A stretch of DNA of 64,000 nucleotides from Nemertoderma westbladi (GCA_032718475.1 JAUCBJ010008380.1:38095-102094); one strand, 5' to 3'; shown: positions 44,701 to 54,424, numbered from the stretch's first letter. Notes: generated by a model from the letters alone, not told the origin. A program made the numbers and translations.

Positions 44701-46605
44701 CCTTTCCCGGTGGTTCCAACTTACCTGCTCCGCGTCCGTCCTTCTTTCCTTATAGTTTCGGGACTTCTGACGTCTCATGTCTTCCTCTTCATCGCTTGAC
44801 TCGGTGTCAGTCCTTAGCGCTCGCGATGGTTTGCGCGCCGAGGCCCTGACCCAAGCATCTTGTATAAATTTCTCAGCCGAATTTTCGAAATTGGGATTAT
44901 GAATATTCGGGACAGGCGTCCTTACCTGAGGTCTATGTGGTATAGTCTCCTCTGATATGCGTACTCGTTGACTAGGCTGGACTTTATCTAACTCAGGCCT
45001 GCTAGGATTAGAATTACTTCTTACCTGGGCTGCTTCCTTTAACCGTAGGTTGCTAAGCATGTCCGTTATAGGTTGGATGTGCGGCGATATAGCTTGCGCT
45101 AAACTAGCACTTAACTCATCCCTCGTAATAAATTCCTGGCTAGGGTTCTGTTGTATAGTCGGCTCTATCTGAGTAATCCGCTGTCTCTCATATGATCCCT
45201 CTTCCGGTTTAACCCGAAAGTTCTCCGTCGAACTGGGTCGGCGCTCCGTCCGCGTATTCCAAACCCGCGGGTTCGGTTCGCCAAGTACTCGTCCCGTCGG
45301 AGTTTCTCTAAACTCTTCGTTCTCGCGTTCGGTGTATAGTGGTGCGGTGTTCCGATGACGTGGATCCTGAGCGATGGGTGAAGCACCAATATCAACCGGC
45401 GTGCGATATGTAGAGAACGGTTTAGCGATCCGTGTACTCGTAATAGCTGGACCGGGTATAGGAATTCTGGTCGTCGTCGACTCGCGTATGGTCGGAGTTC
45501 TCGCTTCCTGTTCGGCCTTCTGCAGTGCGAACAGTTCTCGCAACTCTGTCCCTACACTCGCCCCACATTCTTCGATCATTCGCATCCCCTTCTCGGCGAT
45601 TTCGTTCGCCTTCCTAGTCCGTTCTTCGCTCTCTAAACTTAATCTCGCACTTTCCAACTGCGCCAGTTTACGTTCTTCTTCTTCCCTCGCTCGTCTCGCT
45701 GCGCCCTCTTCTTCCACACGCGCCTTCTCTTCATACAACGCCCGTCGCTCCCTCTCGCGCTCAAGTTCGCGCTCCTTGCGCTCGCGTTCGAGTTGGAGTT
45801 CGCGTCTTCTTTGCTCGCATTCCTTAGCTTCCCGTTCGCGTTCGCGTTGAAGTTGAAGTTCGCGTTCTTCGCGTTCGCGTTGAAGTTGAAGTTCGCGTTC
45901 TTCGCGTTCGCGTTGGAGTTGAAGTTCGCGTTCTTCGCGTTCGCGTTGGAGTTGGAGTTCGCGTTCTTCCTGTTCGCGTTCCGCTTGCTCACGCTTACCT
46001 TTTTCTTCCAACTCTCGCAACTTTGCGTCTAACTTACGTGTGCGCTCCCGTTCCCGCTCGGCTTCCTTCCGTGCTTCCTGTGCACGCAAAACTTCCGCCT
46101 GCTGTTCGTCTAGTCGGCGTCTTCTCTCCTCCGCCGAGTTGTAAGAAACAAGGGATCTAGCACATATAACCTTCCCTCGCGCGTGACTAACCTGGGAATC
46201 GCCACTGTCTCTAGATGCGTCGTCGGGTGGAGTCAGCGTTCTCTGTTGGATGTTCTCCGTCGTCGGTAGCACCTGGCCCGGTACCACCACTCCATTCTGC
46301 ATCAGCCAGCTAGTAACTTCCCTTTGATACCGGCGCCCTTCTTTGTCTTGGATCTCTTCTCGCTCCACTAAGTCTCTCAACTCTGCGTCACTCACCTGAG
46401 TCGCCTGCGTTTGTGATGCCCATAGCAGCCAGTTCTCCGTCCTAACCCGTCGGAATCGCTCCGATAACTCGCGGTGCTCCAACAAGGCTGCTAAAACCCT
46501 GTCGTAAATCCTCGTCGCCGCGACACCTATACTAACAGCAGAACTGTTGAACAGACAAATACCCGTATACCTCTCTGCCAACCTAATGAGCTCTCGCCTA
46601 ACCAA
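38734..46605 (-). CDS. BEL/Pao gag-pol polyprotein, uninterrupted frame
   Basis: About 2600 codons are open on the - strand. In order: an N-terminal helical region; an E/R/Q-rich coiled coil (about residues 165-350) with four tandem EERELQLQRER units; a DUF1759-like gag core (FMGNHKHWRTFKTYVDEQL, about 660-740); a zinc knuckle (CWACLAPGHVRRQC, about 960); a retropepsin-like MLDTASTLSYID (about 1085); reverse transcriptase with FYMDDGL (about 1625); RNase H (LHLFSDASDTGFG, about 1805); integrase with an HHCC zinc region, then D (NTGVDCFGPIE), D (YSDKGTNFVGG) and E (PWRGGSWERLV) between about 2240 and 2425; and a DUF5641-like end. The listed 5' limit is a TTG. The first 29 codons lie in LTR sequence, no ATG precedes 46302, and the normal start seems to have been lost. 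Confidence 0.9.
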   Translation of the reverse strand: MVRRELIRLAERYTGICLFNSSAVSIGVAATRIYDRVLAALLEHRELSERFRRVRTENWLLWASQTQATQVSDAELRDLVEREEIQDKEGRRYQREVTSWLMQNGVVVPGQVLPTTENIQQRTLTPPDDASRDSGDSQVSHARGKVICARSLVSYNSAEERRRRLDEQQAEVLRAQEARKEAERERERTRKLDAKLRELEEKGKREQAEREQEERELQLQREREERELQLQREREERELQLQREREERELQLQREREREAKECEQRRRELQLERERKERELERERERRALYEEKARVEEEGAARRAREEEERKLAQLESARLSLESEERTRKANEIAEKGMRMIEECGASVGTELRELFALQKAEQEARTPTIRESTTTRIPIPGPAITSTRIAKPFSTYRTPVDIGASPIAQDPRHRNTAPLYTERENEEFRETPTGRVLGEPNPRVWNTRTERRPSSTENFRVKPEEGSYERQRITQIEPTIQQNPSQEFITRDELSASLAQAISPHIQPITDMLSNLRLKEAAQVRSNSNPSRPELDKVQPSQRVRISEETIPHRPQVRTPVPNIHNPNFENSAEKFIQDAWVRASARKPSRALRTDTESSDEEEDMRRQKSRNYKERRTDAEQVSWNHRERTRLNNPAELNHLLTRNDATLRDIGKFAARQGLPTQQPQKFMGNHKHWRTFKTYVDEQLTNSTFTPNEKFNYLLQMLHREPRAIADNFVGNERAFELAMKTLSDIYGNKTKMAQSIVEDLGKGGRITTPLELLNLANAISNALDILRTVNLPHHGDHAEVLKSVIRRLNMRYRQKWRKLENKLEGQGKVLTLQHIHDMIATDAVAEMKSNFSEENMRESKPVTGKSMVSFDDDRTTVTFNSVDRYNSSTPAFRSDSRVWSGERLDRPRLKQQELPDGFVGCQYCLLKEVRSDDHKLDSCRRFKELNSEQRRVQVRTLDTCWACLAPGHVRRQCPNSKDGCMECGRLHHKLLHADFHTPTDRYLQRNPHRKGSKEPVSIRRNTYTGIQDDGYQPGSSDEDGESSAREVTCQGFTADSSSTSARTYLSSATSEIFSVIPVKLTGDKGSKRIYVMLDTASTLSYIDEEVARAVSSFQDAEEIQIELKSMHGVGDLKGHRISVELDSLLPRDQHTRQERKALPLDGFKCLAMKGFGRQLGKVPPMSPIAQEYFDKLRIPRHQVGYRNVSMLIGAEQLIAHQIWETRPAEPHVNGPHAHRTILGWYTRVPMSYEFTGGDKPMNRYDELQPITQPPLVEPPDIDEFRRTCIDHYSDFSESDEELIPDNVRLSEPLHNDRTDSEPEDYCYQTRGSGSAAHATYLTNVLTYTDIVEGQVAKYRDLDIFQYSEEELQKELIRQDLETGARTVEWLDRDAMEPGGYDLAMSTDEKRSLEMMEDTIRLLPTGHFEVGMLWRRQPPKLENNYNLALKRLNGVRARLLKNPGIREKYCAQINNYFAKGFAGKVEDPDLVTDQTYYLPHHYVTHPDKPDKVRVVNDCAAVYRGMSLNSELMDGPNLNNYLIGILLRFRQRRFAFTCDIEAMFHQVRACKADQDSLRFLWYENEDLSGPVVTYQMYVRIFGARDSPNGTLFVLKKTATAQIGKYPVEVIESILRNFYMDDGLVSKDTAEQAIEVAHGLQECLATGGFPLTKFTTNSEALLESFPVKDRGSGDVELGVEPIPMARVLGLAWNPNSDKFQVRVRFEPSSPDKVLTKRICLSTLSRLFDPMNFISPVILQARACMRKIWLSDLEWDEPISPIHAKQWREWEAELHLLKNIDVPRSYFPNQLVFPADLELHLFSDASDTGFGMVAYLRREVSQDKFETAFVTSRSKTMPVKYMTVPRAELQAAVVSVEVSKQITEELDTTLTLFYWTDASLVLVYIAADNIALKTFVANRRAQIVDFSTKEQWRHCPGVLNPADITSRGAMPAEFCQEESQEFWLHGPDFLTRTQEHWPERLKIVTNPMPEDAEVKVEKVSKSKSKAKLKSLERPEKSLERPEKSLERPEESLERPGDLSDQQTYVTTRSGRVSYDVKPPLQTRRQSQLVSDGQKMTDTMDPLVSKPAGLDSKLPLVSGQPSLALEPCSVYDKLLNSSASWLTICKRTAWLSRYILYLCLKHSKHLREPLSTNSERIRKLKQPLTEDEIDQAELKHLKHYQMCAFPKEFHLLSAQRPVLYKPLRKWSPLIHKGLICHRSRIQTVDINSQLRFPVIIPSHPIELQRAILWDIHKRLHHAGKLHCLSAARQRFILLQPSRAVGTMYDACLVCKRVNARVLEQEMAELPEARVQAYDPPFTNTGVDCFGPIEAKSGRLTHKRWGLLLTCMASRAIHIERVADMSTKSLLLALKRFMARRGLVKAFYSDKGTNFVGGNSELNAAHKAAQNKEISAALLPQRVEWRFNTPESPWRGGSWERLVRSVKQAIAKTLPVNKQLTGDELVTAFIEIEHTLNSRPIAMLPDGVALTPNHLLMQSPAFLVPASEPISADLYSRKSWKVTQFVAYTFWEYWREYYLPTISTRTKWYKTVRSLQRGDYVLITEPIIKRKYWETGVILHTHPDVQNIVRTVTVKIRCKCPHPKKCKTNGLHTLDRPVQDIVLLEETRIETGDYNLSPASKQN
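46508..46519 (-). other. Primer-binding site matching tRNA-Ser(GCU)
   Basis: On the + strand ATCCTCGTCGCC equals the 3' end of animal tRNA-Ser(GCU) up to the CC of its CCA. On the element's sense strand this complements the tRNA over 12 bases directly after the LTR. The base expected to pair with the terminal A of CCA is missing, in keeping with a small deletion at this junction. The tRNA sequence is from memory of conserved animal genes. Confidence 0.7.
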
Positions 46606-48618
46606 TAAGACACAAAGACTGCTCTACTGTTAAGTAAAGGGGATCAGGAGCGTGCTATTACTAAATTGTAAGGGTTGCTAAATACAAAACCGCTACTTAC
46701 CGTTGGATGGCGCTAATCTGCCGTCCGCTAATATATTTTACTAAATTTACACAGCTCCTGCAAAATCGCTTGTTCCTTTCTCTACCGATCGCTCGATAGA
46801 GAGCTAACTGTTCGAATCTATGAGCCACGCGGGAATAACCAAACAATAAACCCGAGTCGGCTCCCTAAGCTTACTTAAGACGAGTGCGAGGGGCTTTGCA
46901 CTCAGAGTATATTCTTACGCCTAATTTTACTACTGTTGAAGTACGCTAATGCCTACGTCTTTTCTAATCGCGAATACGGAGGGTTCCCTAACGAAATGTG
47001 TGAATGCGAGAATATTTAAATAAATCAAAATTGGTACAGTACAATGTCTTTCGTGGGTGATACCGCTCTGGGTCTAAACTTGCCTGCAGCTGGCTTTAGG
47101 CCAGCAATTCACTAGTGTCTTGCGTACTAACTATTGCGATCTAGTTTATTGCCCGCTAATTCAAATAACCGCTCAGCGTGAATAGTTTACGGTACTCTAA
47201 TTATTACCTTAGCTACTCTCCGCTATGCTGCGTACTAATTCTTAATTTTACTAATTAATTACAGTCACAAATATGTAACAGCCTAAAATACTGTATTACT
47301 TTGACCTAATCAGTAATTATTTACAGTAAACTAAGAGATAGAAATCAATCAAAGGGAAAAGAGCGCCTATCTAAGCATTCGTAATCTTAGGCACACTTTA
47401 GTAACACATCAATCAGAGTCAGCAATCACGGATCACAATAGCACGACTTGCAATTATACAATCTGCAATTATATAATTCGCAACTTACTTACGTACTTAC
47501 CCACCTACTGTGAGGTATGCAGGCCCCTCCCGGGTACATCTAGGCTTCCTAACTAACCCAATTCCTGCCCCCTAATACTAAATAGAGACAAAACCTTGGA
47601 TCATCAGCCCCCTAATTACTGTACCGGCGAGCGGTCTCCAACCTACAGTCCAAATTGCCCGACCACAACGTTGACCCCCGCCAGCGTTGCCCGCCTTTGA
47701 ATCCTCCGCTCTCCCTTAGTCGCCCAACCCCCCGATGTGCCCACCGCCTACTGGCACCTTAGCCCTCCATTATGCTAATAGCTACCGTAGCGGCGCATGC
47801 AAATCACAAAGTCTGACAGTCTCAGAAATCCCTTAGGATTATTGCGCAGAAAGGAATCACATAGAACCATTAATCAAAAGGTAGAAATCATAGTTCAGTT
47901 GTAATTAGCAGTAATCGAAGGAATTAATTGAGAAACACAATCAAGAGTAATCGCACTAGCAAATCATTCCAAGAAATTAATCAAATTGCAGAAATACTCT
48001 AAAATCCGTCAAAAATGAATAGAGACAGCTCAGCAAGTACAAAGGTGATAGCAGATCATGTGAGGGATAACAGTAAGGCTCTACCGGCACACCGCCAATT
48101 TATAGGTGATCCGGATGGGGTGATGCAATAGGGTGACTCAATCGCTCTCCTATTGGCTCTCCAGTCCGTGCTAGCATTAGACCAACCTGGAAGCAGTTAA
48201 TCCAATAAGGAGGCCGGATTGTAGCCCTATTGCTGCCCAAACCTCGAATTATTACCATATATGGTAATGGTTCACGTCTCTGGCTGCTGAATGGCCAGGA
48301 CAGCGTCCCTATATGCTAGCCCTATCAAACTAATATCAGCAAGCACAAAATCCAGGGTCCGAATAAACTCGCTACCCTGGAACTATCTACATATATCCTA
48401 ATACAAAATTACGTAGGTAGGGCTACATACTATACAAAATGGATGGATTCAAATATATGGGTGTTTCGATTTCCCTATCTAAATACCACTGCGTTATTAT
48501 GCCTTATCTAAAATATTATGCTGCACAACGGACTAATATTACATACAGTATAACGGACTAATATTGTGTACAGTATAACGGACTAATATATGTGGATACA
48601 GCGCCATATACCGTAACA
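46518..48618 (-). repeat. 5' LTR of the young BEL element, missing its last bases
   Basis: It matches the 3' LTR over 2101 bp. The final 10 bp present in the other copy (33908-33917) are absent and are replaced directly by primer-binding-site sequence. The outer end is TGTTACGG on the sense strand. Confidence 0.9.
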
Positions 48619-48623
48619 AAATA

Positions 48624-48822
48624 CAATACTAAATGTACAGGTCAATACAATACTGTAATGTCCTCTAAAGTTGTAAAGTGCTAAATAACAACTCGCTGTT
48701 AATGCTAACAACGTTGAGTAATGTTACAATTTTGGAATAAAATATATTTACACACTTAATTAATAATAAATTATTACGATGAAAGAAGTTCCGCCTTAAA
48801 ATCAGGTTTCAAATTTAAAACG
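48624..48822. other. Intron 3 AT-rich DNA beyond the BEL element
   Basis: A short stretch of AT-rich sequence. No feature seen apart from TACAATACTAAATG / TACAATACTGTAATG near-repeats. Confidence 0.4.
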
Positions 48823-49074
48823 TTAAAAACCAACCGTGGCAACCAAAAATAATAAAATAGTAGGTTGAATTGGGTGGCAGAACAAATTTAAATTTCTGAT
48901 TTTCGATGTTGCCCATTTTGATAAGAACAGGGTATTTCGATTGCAGCTAAGTAAGTGATAGATGGTAGATTGCGGGCCACACAGTTTACAAGCACAGCTG
49001 GATTCGTGTTCGTGAAAATCTCCCATGGTACATATACGATGGTGGAATCCATGAACACTGAACCTAGTGAGCAT
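48823..49074 (-). pseudogene. Possible LINE C-terminal zinc-binding tail
   Basis: The - strand frame contains ICTMGDFHEHESSCACKLCG followed by STIYHLLSCNR. The spacing C-x2-C ... H-x4-C after an 'FH.H' segment resembles the C-terminal zinc domain of many non-LTR retrotransposon proteins. No reverse transcriptase remains beside it. Low-confidence fragment. Confidence 0.4.
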
Positions 49075-49152
49075 GTGCTCAGTAACCTAGTGAGCATGTG
49101 CTCAGTAACCTAGTGAGCATGTGCTCAGTAACCTAGTGAGCACGTGTCTCAG
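49061..49152. repeat. Four tandem copies of a 23-bp unit
   Basis: The unit AACCTAGTGAGCATGTGCTC plus AGT is repeated four times. The core GAGCATGTGCTC is nearly palindromic, and the last copy changes to GAGCACGTGTCTC. Confidence 0.9.
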
Positions 49153-49453
49153 TGGACCCCTCCAATGAATGTCTATGAAAGCTAGTGAGTTCCAGAATGA
49201 TGGTTGGATTTCGGAGAATTTGATATTAATTTCCTCCATGTATTTCCTATAAGCGGCTGTCTAAATAATGACACTACTCTAATGTACGTACGTACATGGT
49301 CTCCAGCCTGCAGTATCACCTACATTGCCTAACATCAGGGTATATTTGGTCTCAGCCAGCGCCATACTTGCCGATTTGGGAATTCATTACTTATTATTAT
49401 TTATTAGACCACTTGGACGTTTAATCTCGTTTTGTGTTGTTCATTTCATTTAG

Positions 49454-49572
49454 GTTTGATTATATATTTTGTTCGAAATGACTCCAGTAAGAAACTGGAG
49501 GCCAATGATATGGAGGCCAATGTTACGAGCGGGTTCCTAGATATGGGAGGATCAAAATCAGTGAGTGACGAG
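49454..49572 (+). CDS. DNAH5/DNAH8: Axonemal dynein heavy chain, exon 4
   Basis: The exon starts after TTCATTTAG, completes the Gly codon left by exon 3 and ends in phase 0 at GACGAG|GTTAGT. It encodes LIIYFVRNDSSKKLEAND and then NVTSGFLDMGGSKSVSDE. In DNAH5-type proteins an 'FF-x-R-T-D' strand followed by a short linker and a V-x-F-x-x-L-D segment occupies this place. An alternative donor, AAATCA|GTGAGT, twelve bases earlier keeps the same phase and would remove four residues; length comparison with the family favours the later donor. Confidence 0.75.
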
Positions 49573-49600
49573 GTTAGTAGAAATCAACAAGTTCATCCAG

Positions 49601-49840
49601 TTATATTGAAACATTGCTGCAGGCTGTGTAACCCCGGCAGCCCGGTTGGTCTGGAATGTCGCTCAGCTGATATGTATCTAATTTTAGTTTAAATATTTCC
49701 AGACTGCAGCCAGTCAGGTCTCGTATTTCCTTTGGCAAGGAGTTGAATAGTTGCGGTCCAGTCACCACCAAGCTATTCTCGTGCAGATTGTGGACGTTTT
49801 CTGCAATTTCGTAGTAAGGTTGGAATCTGGCAATTTCTAT
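49601..49840 (-). pseudogene. LINE ORF2 C-terminal fragment inside intron 4
   Basis: On the - strand an open segment reads RFQPYYEIAENVHNLHENSL, then VVTGPQLFNSLPKEIRDLTG and LEIFKLKLDTYQLSDIPDQP, and stops at 49601-49603. The 'G.. .WNSLP..I+' and 'FK..L..YL' wording is typical of the extreme C terminus of CR1/Jockey-like LINE proteins. It splits an ancestral copy of the 47-bp minisatellite unit (49585-49607 on one side, 49849 onward on the other), so it inserted when that sequence already existed. Confidence 0.8.
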
Positions 49841-52800
49841 TGTATATACGGTTATACTGAAACATTGGTAATTGTATTAAATTAACGGGTTCATCTAGTT
49901 ATACTGAAACATTGGTAATTGTATTAAATTAACAGGTTCATCTAGTTATACTGAAACATTGGTAATTGTATTAAATTAACAGTTTCAACCAGTTATACTG
50001 AAACATTGGTAATTGTATTAAGTTAACAGACAGGTTCATCTAGTTATAATGAAACATTGGTAATTGTATTAAATTAACAGGTTCATCTAGTTATACTGAA
50101 ACATTGGTAATTGTATTAAATTAACAGGTTCATCTAGTTATACTGAAACATTGGTAATTGTATTAAATTAACAGGTTCATCTAGTTATACTGAAACATTG
50201 GTAATTGTATTAAATTAACAGGTTCATCTAGTTATACTGAAACATTGGTAATTGTATTAAATTAACAGGTTTATGTAGTTATACTGAAACATTGGTAATT
50301 GTATTAAATTAACAGGTTCATCTAGTTATACTGAACCATTGGTAATTGTATTAAATTAACAGGTTCATCTAGTTATACTGAAACATTGGTAATTGTATTA
50401 AATTAACAGGTTCATCTAGTTATACTGAAACATTGGTAATTGTATTAAATTAAGAGGTTCATCTAGTTATAATGAAACATTGGTAATTGTATTAAATTAA
50501 CAGGTTCATCTAGTTATACTGAAACATTGGTAATTGTATTAAATTAACAGGTTCATCTAGTTATACTGAAACATTGGTAATTGTATTAAATTAACAGGTT
50601 CATCTAGTTATACTGAAACATTGGTAATTGTATTAAATTAACAGGTTCATCTAGTTATACTGAAACATTGGTAATTGTATTAAATTAACAGGTTCATCTA
50701 GTTATACTGAAACATTGGTAATTGTATTAAATTAACAGGTTCATCTAGTTATACTGAAACATTGGTAATTGTATTAAATTAACAGGTTCATCTAGTTATA
50801 CTGAAACATTGGTAATTGTATTAAATTAACAGGTTCATCTAGTTATACTGAAACATTGGTAATTGTATTAAATTAACAGGTTCATCTAGTTATACTGAAA
50901 CATTGGTAATTGTATTAAATTAACAGGTTCATCTAGTTATACTGAAACATTGGTAATTGTATTAAATTAACAGGTTCATCTAGTTATACTGTAACATTGG
51001 TAATTGTATTAAATTAACAGGTTCATCTAGTTATACTGAAACATTGGTAATTTTATTAAATTAACAGGTTCATCTAGTTATACTGAAACATTGGTAATTG
51101 TATTAAATTAACAGGTTCATCTAGTTATACTGAAACATTGGTAATTGTATTAAGTTAACAGGTTCATCTAGTTATTCTGAAACATTGGTAATTGTATTAA
51201 ATTAACAGGTTCATCTAGTTATTCTGAAACATTGGTAATTGTATTAAATTAACAGGTTCATCTAGTTATACTGAAACATTGGTAATTGTATTAAGTTAAC
51301 AGGTTCATCTAGTTATTCTGAAACATTGGTAATTGTATTAAATTAACAGTTTCAACCAGTTATACTGAAACATTGGTAATTGTATTAAATTAACAGGTTC
51401 ATCTAGTTATACTGAAACATTGGTAATTGTATTAAATTAACAGTTTCAACCAGTTATACTGAAACATTGGTAATTGTATTAAGGTAACAGGTTCATCTAG
51501 TTATACTGAAACATTGGTAATTTTATTAAATTAACAGGTTCATCTAGTTATACTGAAACATTGGTAATTGTATTAAGGTAACAGGTTCATCTAGTTATAC
51601 TGAAACATTGGTAATTTTATTAAATTAACAGGTTCATCTAGTTATACTGAAACATTGGTAATTGTATTAAGTTAACAGGTTCATCTAGTTATACTGAAAC
51701 ATTGGTAATTGTATTAAATTAACAGGTTCATCTAGTTATACTGAAACATTGGTAATTGTATTAAGGTAACAGGTTCATCTAGTTATACTGAAACATTGGT
51801 AATTGTATTAAGTTAACAGGTTCATCTAGTTATACTGAAACATTGGTAATTGTATTAAATTAACAAGTTCATCTAGTTATACTGAACATTGGTAATTGTA
51901 TTAAATTAACAGGTTCATCTAGTTATACTGAAACATTGGTAATTGTATTAAATTAACAGGTTCATCTAGTTATACTGAAACATTGGTAATTGTATTAAAT
52001 TAACGGGTTTATCTAGTTATACTGAAACATTGGTAATTGTATTAAGTTAACAGGTTCATCTAGTTATACTGAAACATTGGTAATTGTATTAAATTAACAG
52101 GTTCATCTAGTTATACTGAAACATTGGCAATTGTATTAAGTTAACAGGTTCATCTAGTTATACTGAAACATTGGTAATTGTATTAAATTAACAGGTTCAT
52201 CTAGTTATACTGAAACATTGGTAATTGTATTAAGTTAACAGGTTCATCTAGTTATACTGAAACATTGGTAATTGTATTAAATTAAGAGGTTCATCTAGTT
52301 ATACTGAAACATTGGTAATTGTATTAAGTTAACAGGTTCATCTAGTTATACTGAAACATTGGTAATTGTATTAAATTAACAGGTTCATCTAGTTATACTG
52401 AAACATTGGTAATTGTATTAAATTAAGAGGTTCATCTAGTTATACTGAAACATTGGTAATTGTATTAAATTAACAGGTTCATCTAGTTATACTGAAACAT
52501 TGGTAATTGTATTAAATTAACAGGTTCATCTAGTTATACTGAAACATTGGTAATTGTATTAAATTAACAGGTTCATCTAGTTATACTGAAACATTGGTAA
52601 TTGTATTAAATTAACAGGTTCATCTAGTTATACTGAACCATTGGTAATTGTATTAAATTAACAGGTTCATCTAGTTATACTGAAACATTGGTAATTGTAT
52701 TAAATTAAGAGGTTCATCCAGTTATTCTGAAACATTGGTAATTGTATTAAATTAACAGGTTCATTTAGTTATTCTGAAACATTGGTAATTGTATTAAATT

Positions 52801-54360
52801 AACAGGTTCATCTAGTTATACTGAAACATTGGTAATTGTATTAAATTAACAGGTTCATTTAGTTATTCTGAAACATTGGTAATTGTATTAAATTAACAGG
52901 TTCATCTAGTTATACTGAACCATTGGTAATTGTATTAAATTAACAGGTTCATCTAGTTATACTGAAACATTGGTAATTGTATTAAATTAACAGGTTCATT
53001 TAGTTATTCTGAAACATTGGTAATTGTATTAAATTAACAGGTTCATCTAGTTATAATGAAACATTGGTAATTGTATTAAATTAACAGGTTTATGTAGTTA
53101 TACTGAACCATTGGTAATTGTATTAAATTAACAGTTTCAACCAGTTATACTGAAACATTGGTAATTGTATTAAGTTAACAGGTTCATCTAGTTATTCTGA
53201 AACATTGGTAATTGTATTAAATTAACCGTTTCAACCAGTTATACTGAAACATTGGTAATTGTATTAAGGTAACAGGTTCATCTAGTTATACTGAAACATT
53301 GGTAATTTTATTAAATTAACAGGTTCATCTAGTTATACTGAAACATTGGTAATTGTATTAAATTAACAGGTTCATCTAGTTATAATGAAACATTGGTAAT
53401 TGTATTAAATTAACAGGTTTATGTAGTTATTCTGAAACATTGGTAATTGTATTAAATTAACAGGTTCATCTAGTTATACTGAAACATTGGTAATTGTATT
53501 AAATTAACAGGTTCATCTAGTTATAATGAAACATTGGTAATTGTATTAAATTAACAGGTTTATGTAGTTATACTGAACCATTGGTAATTGTATTAAATTA
53601 ACAGTTTCAACCAGTTATACTGAAACATTGGTAATTGTATTAAGTTAACAGGTTCATCTAGTTATTCTGAAACATTGGTAATTGTATTAAATTAACAGTT
53701 TCAACCAGTTATACTGAAACATTGGTAATTGTATTAAGTTAACAGGTTCATCTAGTTATTCTGAAACATTGGTAATTGTATTAAATTAACAGGTTCATCT
53801 AGTTATACTGAAACATTGGTAATTGTATTAAATTAACAGGTTCATCTAGTTATAATGAAACATTGGTAATTGTATTAAATTAACAGGTTCATCTAGTTAT
53901 AATGAAACATTGGTAATTGTATTAAATTAACAGGTTTATGTAGTTATTCTGAAACATTGGTAATTGTATTAAATTAACAGGTTCATCTAGTTATACTGAA
54001 ACATTGGTAATTGTATTAAATTAACAGGTTCATCTAGTTATACTGAAACATTGGTAATTGTATTAAATTAACAGGTTCATCTAGTTATACTGAAACATTG
54101 GTAATTGTATTAAATTAAGAGGTTCATCTAGTTATACTGAAACATTGGTAATTGTATTAAATTAACAGGTTCATCTAGTTATAATGAAACATTGGTAATT
54201 GTATTAAATTAACAGGTTTATGTAGTTATTCTGAAACATTGGTAATTGTATTAAATTAACAGGTTCATCTAGTTATACTGAACCATTGGAGATTGTGTCA
54301 AACAAAAAGGTTCAACTAGTTATACTGAACCATTGGAAATTGTGTCTAACAAACTTGCTT
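49841..54360. repeat. 47-bp minisatellite filling dynein intron 4, about 94 copies
   Basis: The unit is 47 bp with core GGTTCATCTAGTTATACTGA and AACATTGGTAATTGTATTAA. Variants include TTATTCTG, TTATAATG, GTTTCAACCAG and a GGTAACA form, arranged in short recurring sets that suggest several rounds of block duplication. A diverged single copy occurs only 12 bp after the exon 4 donor (49585-49607). The array is followed by two degenerate units and 60 bp of unique DNA before exon 5. Confidence 0.95.
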
Positions 54361-54424
54361 CACCCATTTACTAAACTTTATTGATGATACGAACGCCATT
54401 GGTTCACTCTGTGTTTGTTTCTAG

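Larger units (their letters stand above)
33908..48618 (-). mobile_element. Young BEL/Pao LTR retrotransposon in dynein intron 3
   Basis: Terminal repeats begin TGTTA and end TAACA and are flanked by the 5-bp duplication AAATA (33903-33907 and 48619-48623). The two LTRs align at a constant offset of 12600 bp from 33918/46518 to 36018/48618 with no difference that I could see, so the insertion is very recent. The coding strand is -, opposite to the dynein gene. One continuous gag-pol frame (38734-46605) is present. Between pol and the 3' LTR is a 2.7-kb region with a small accessory frame and palindromes. The only structural damage I see is at the 5' LTR/primer-binding-site junction (about 46508-46520). 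Confidence 0.92.

Noticed and set aside
49573-54424. Extra dynein exons hidden in the 47-bp array, since units contain AACAG|G acceptor-like sites
   Set aside because: Exon 4 joins exon 5 in phase with continuous family similarity, and the units carry stops and no coding signal.
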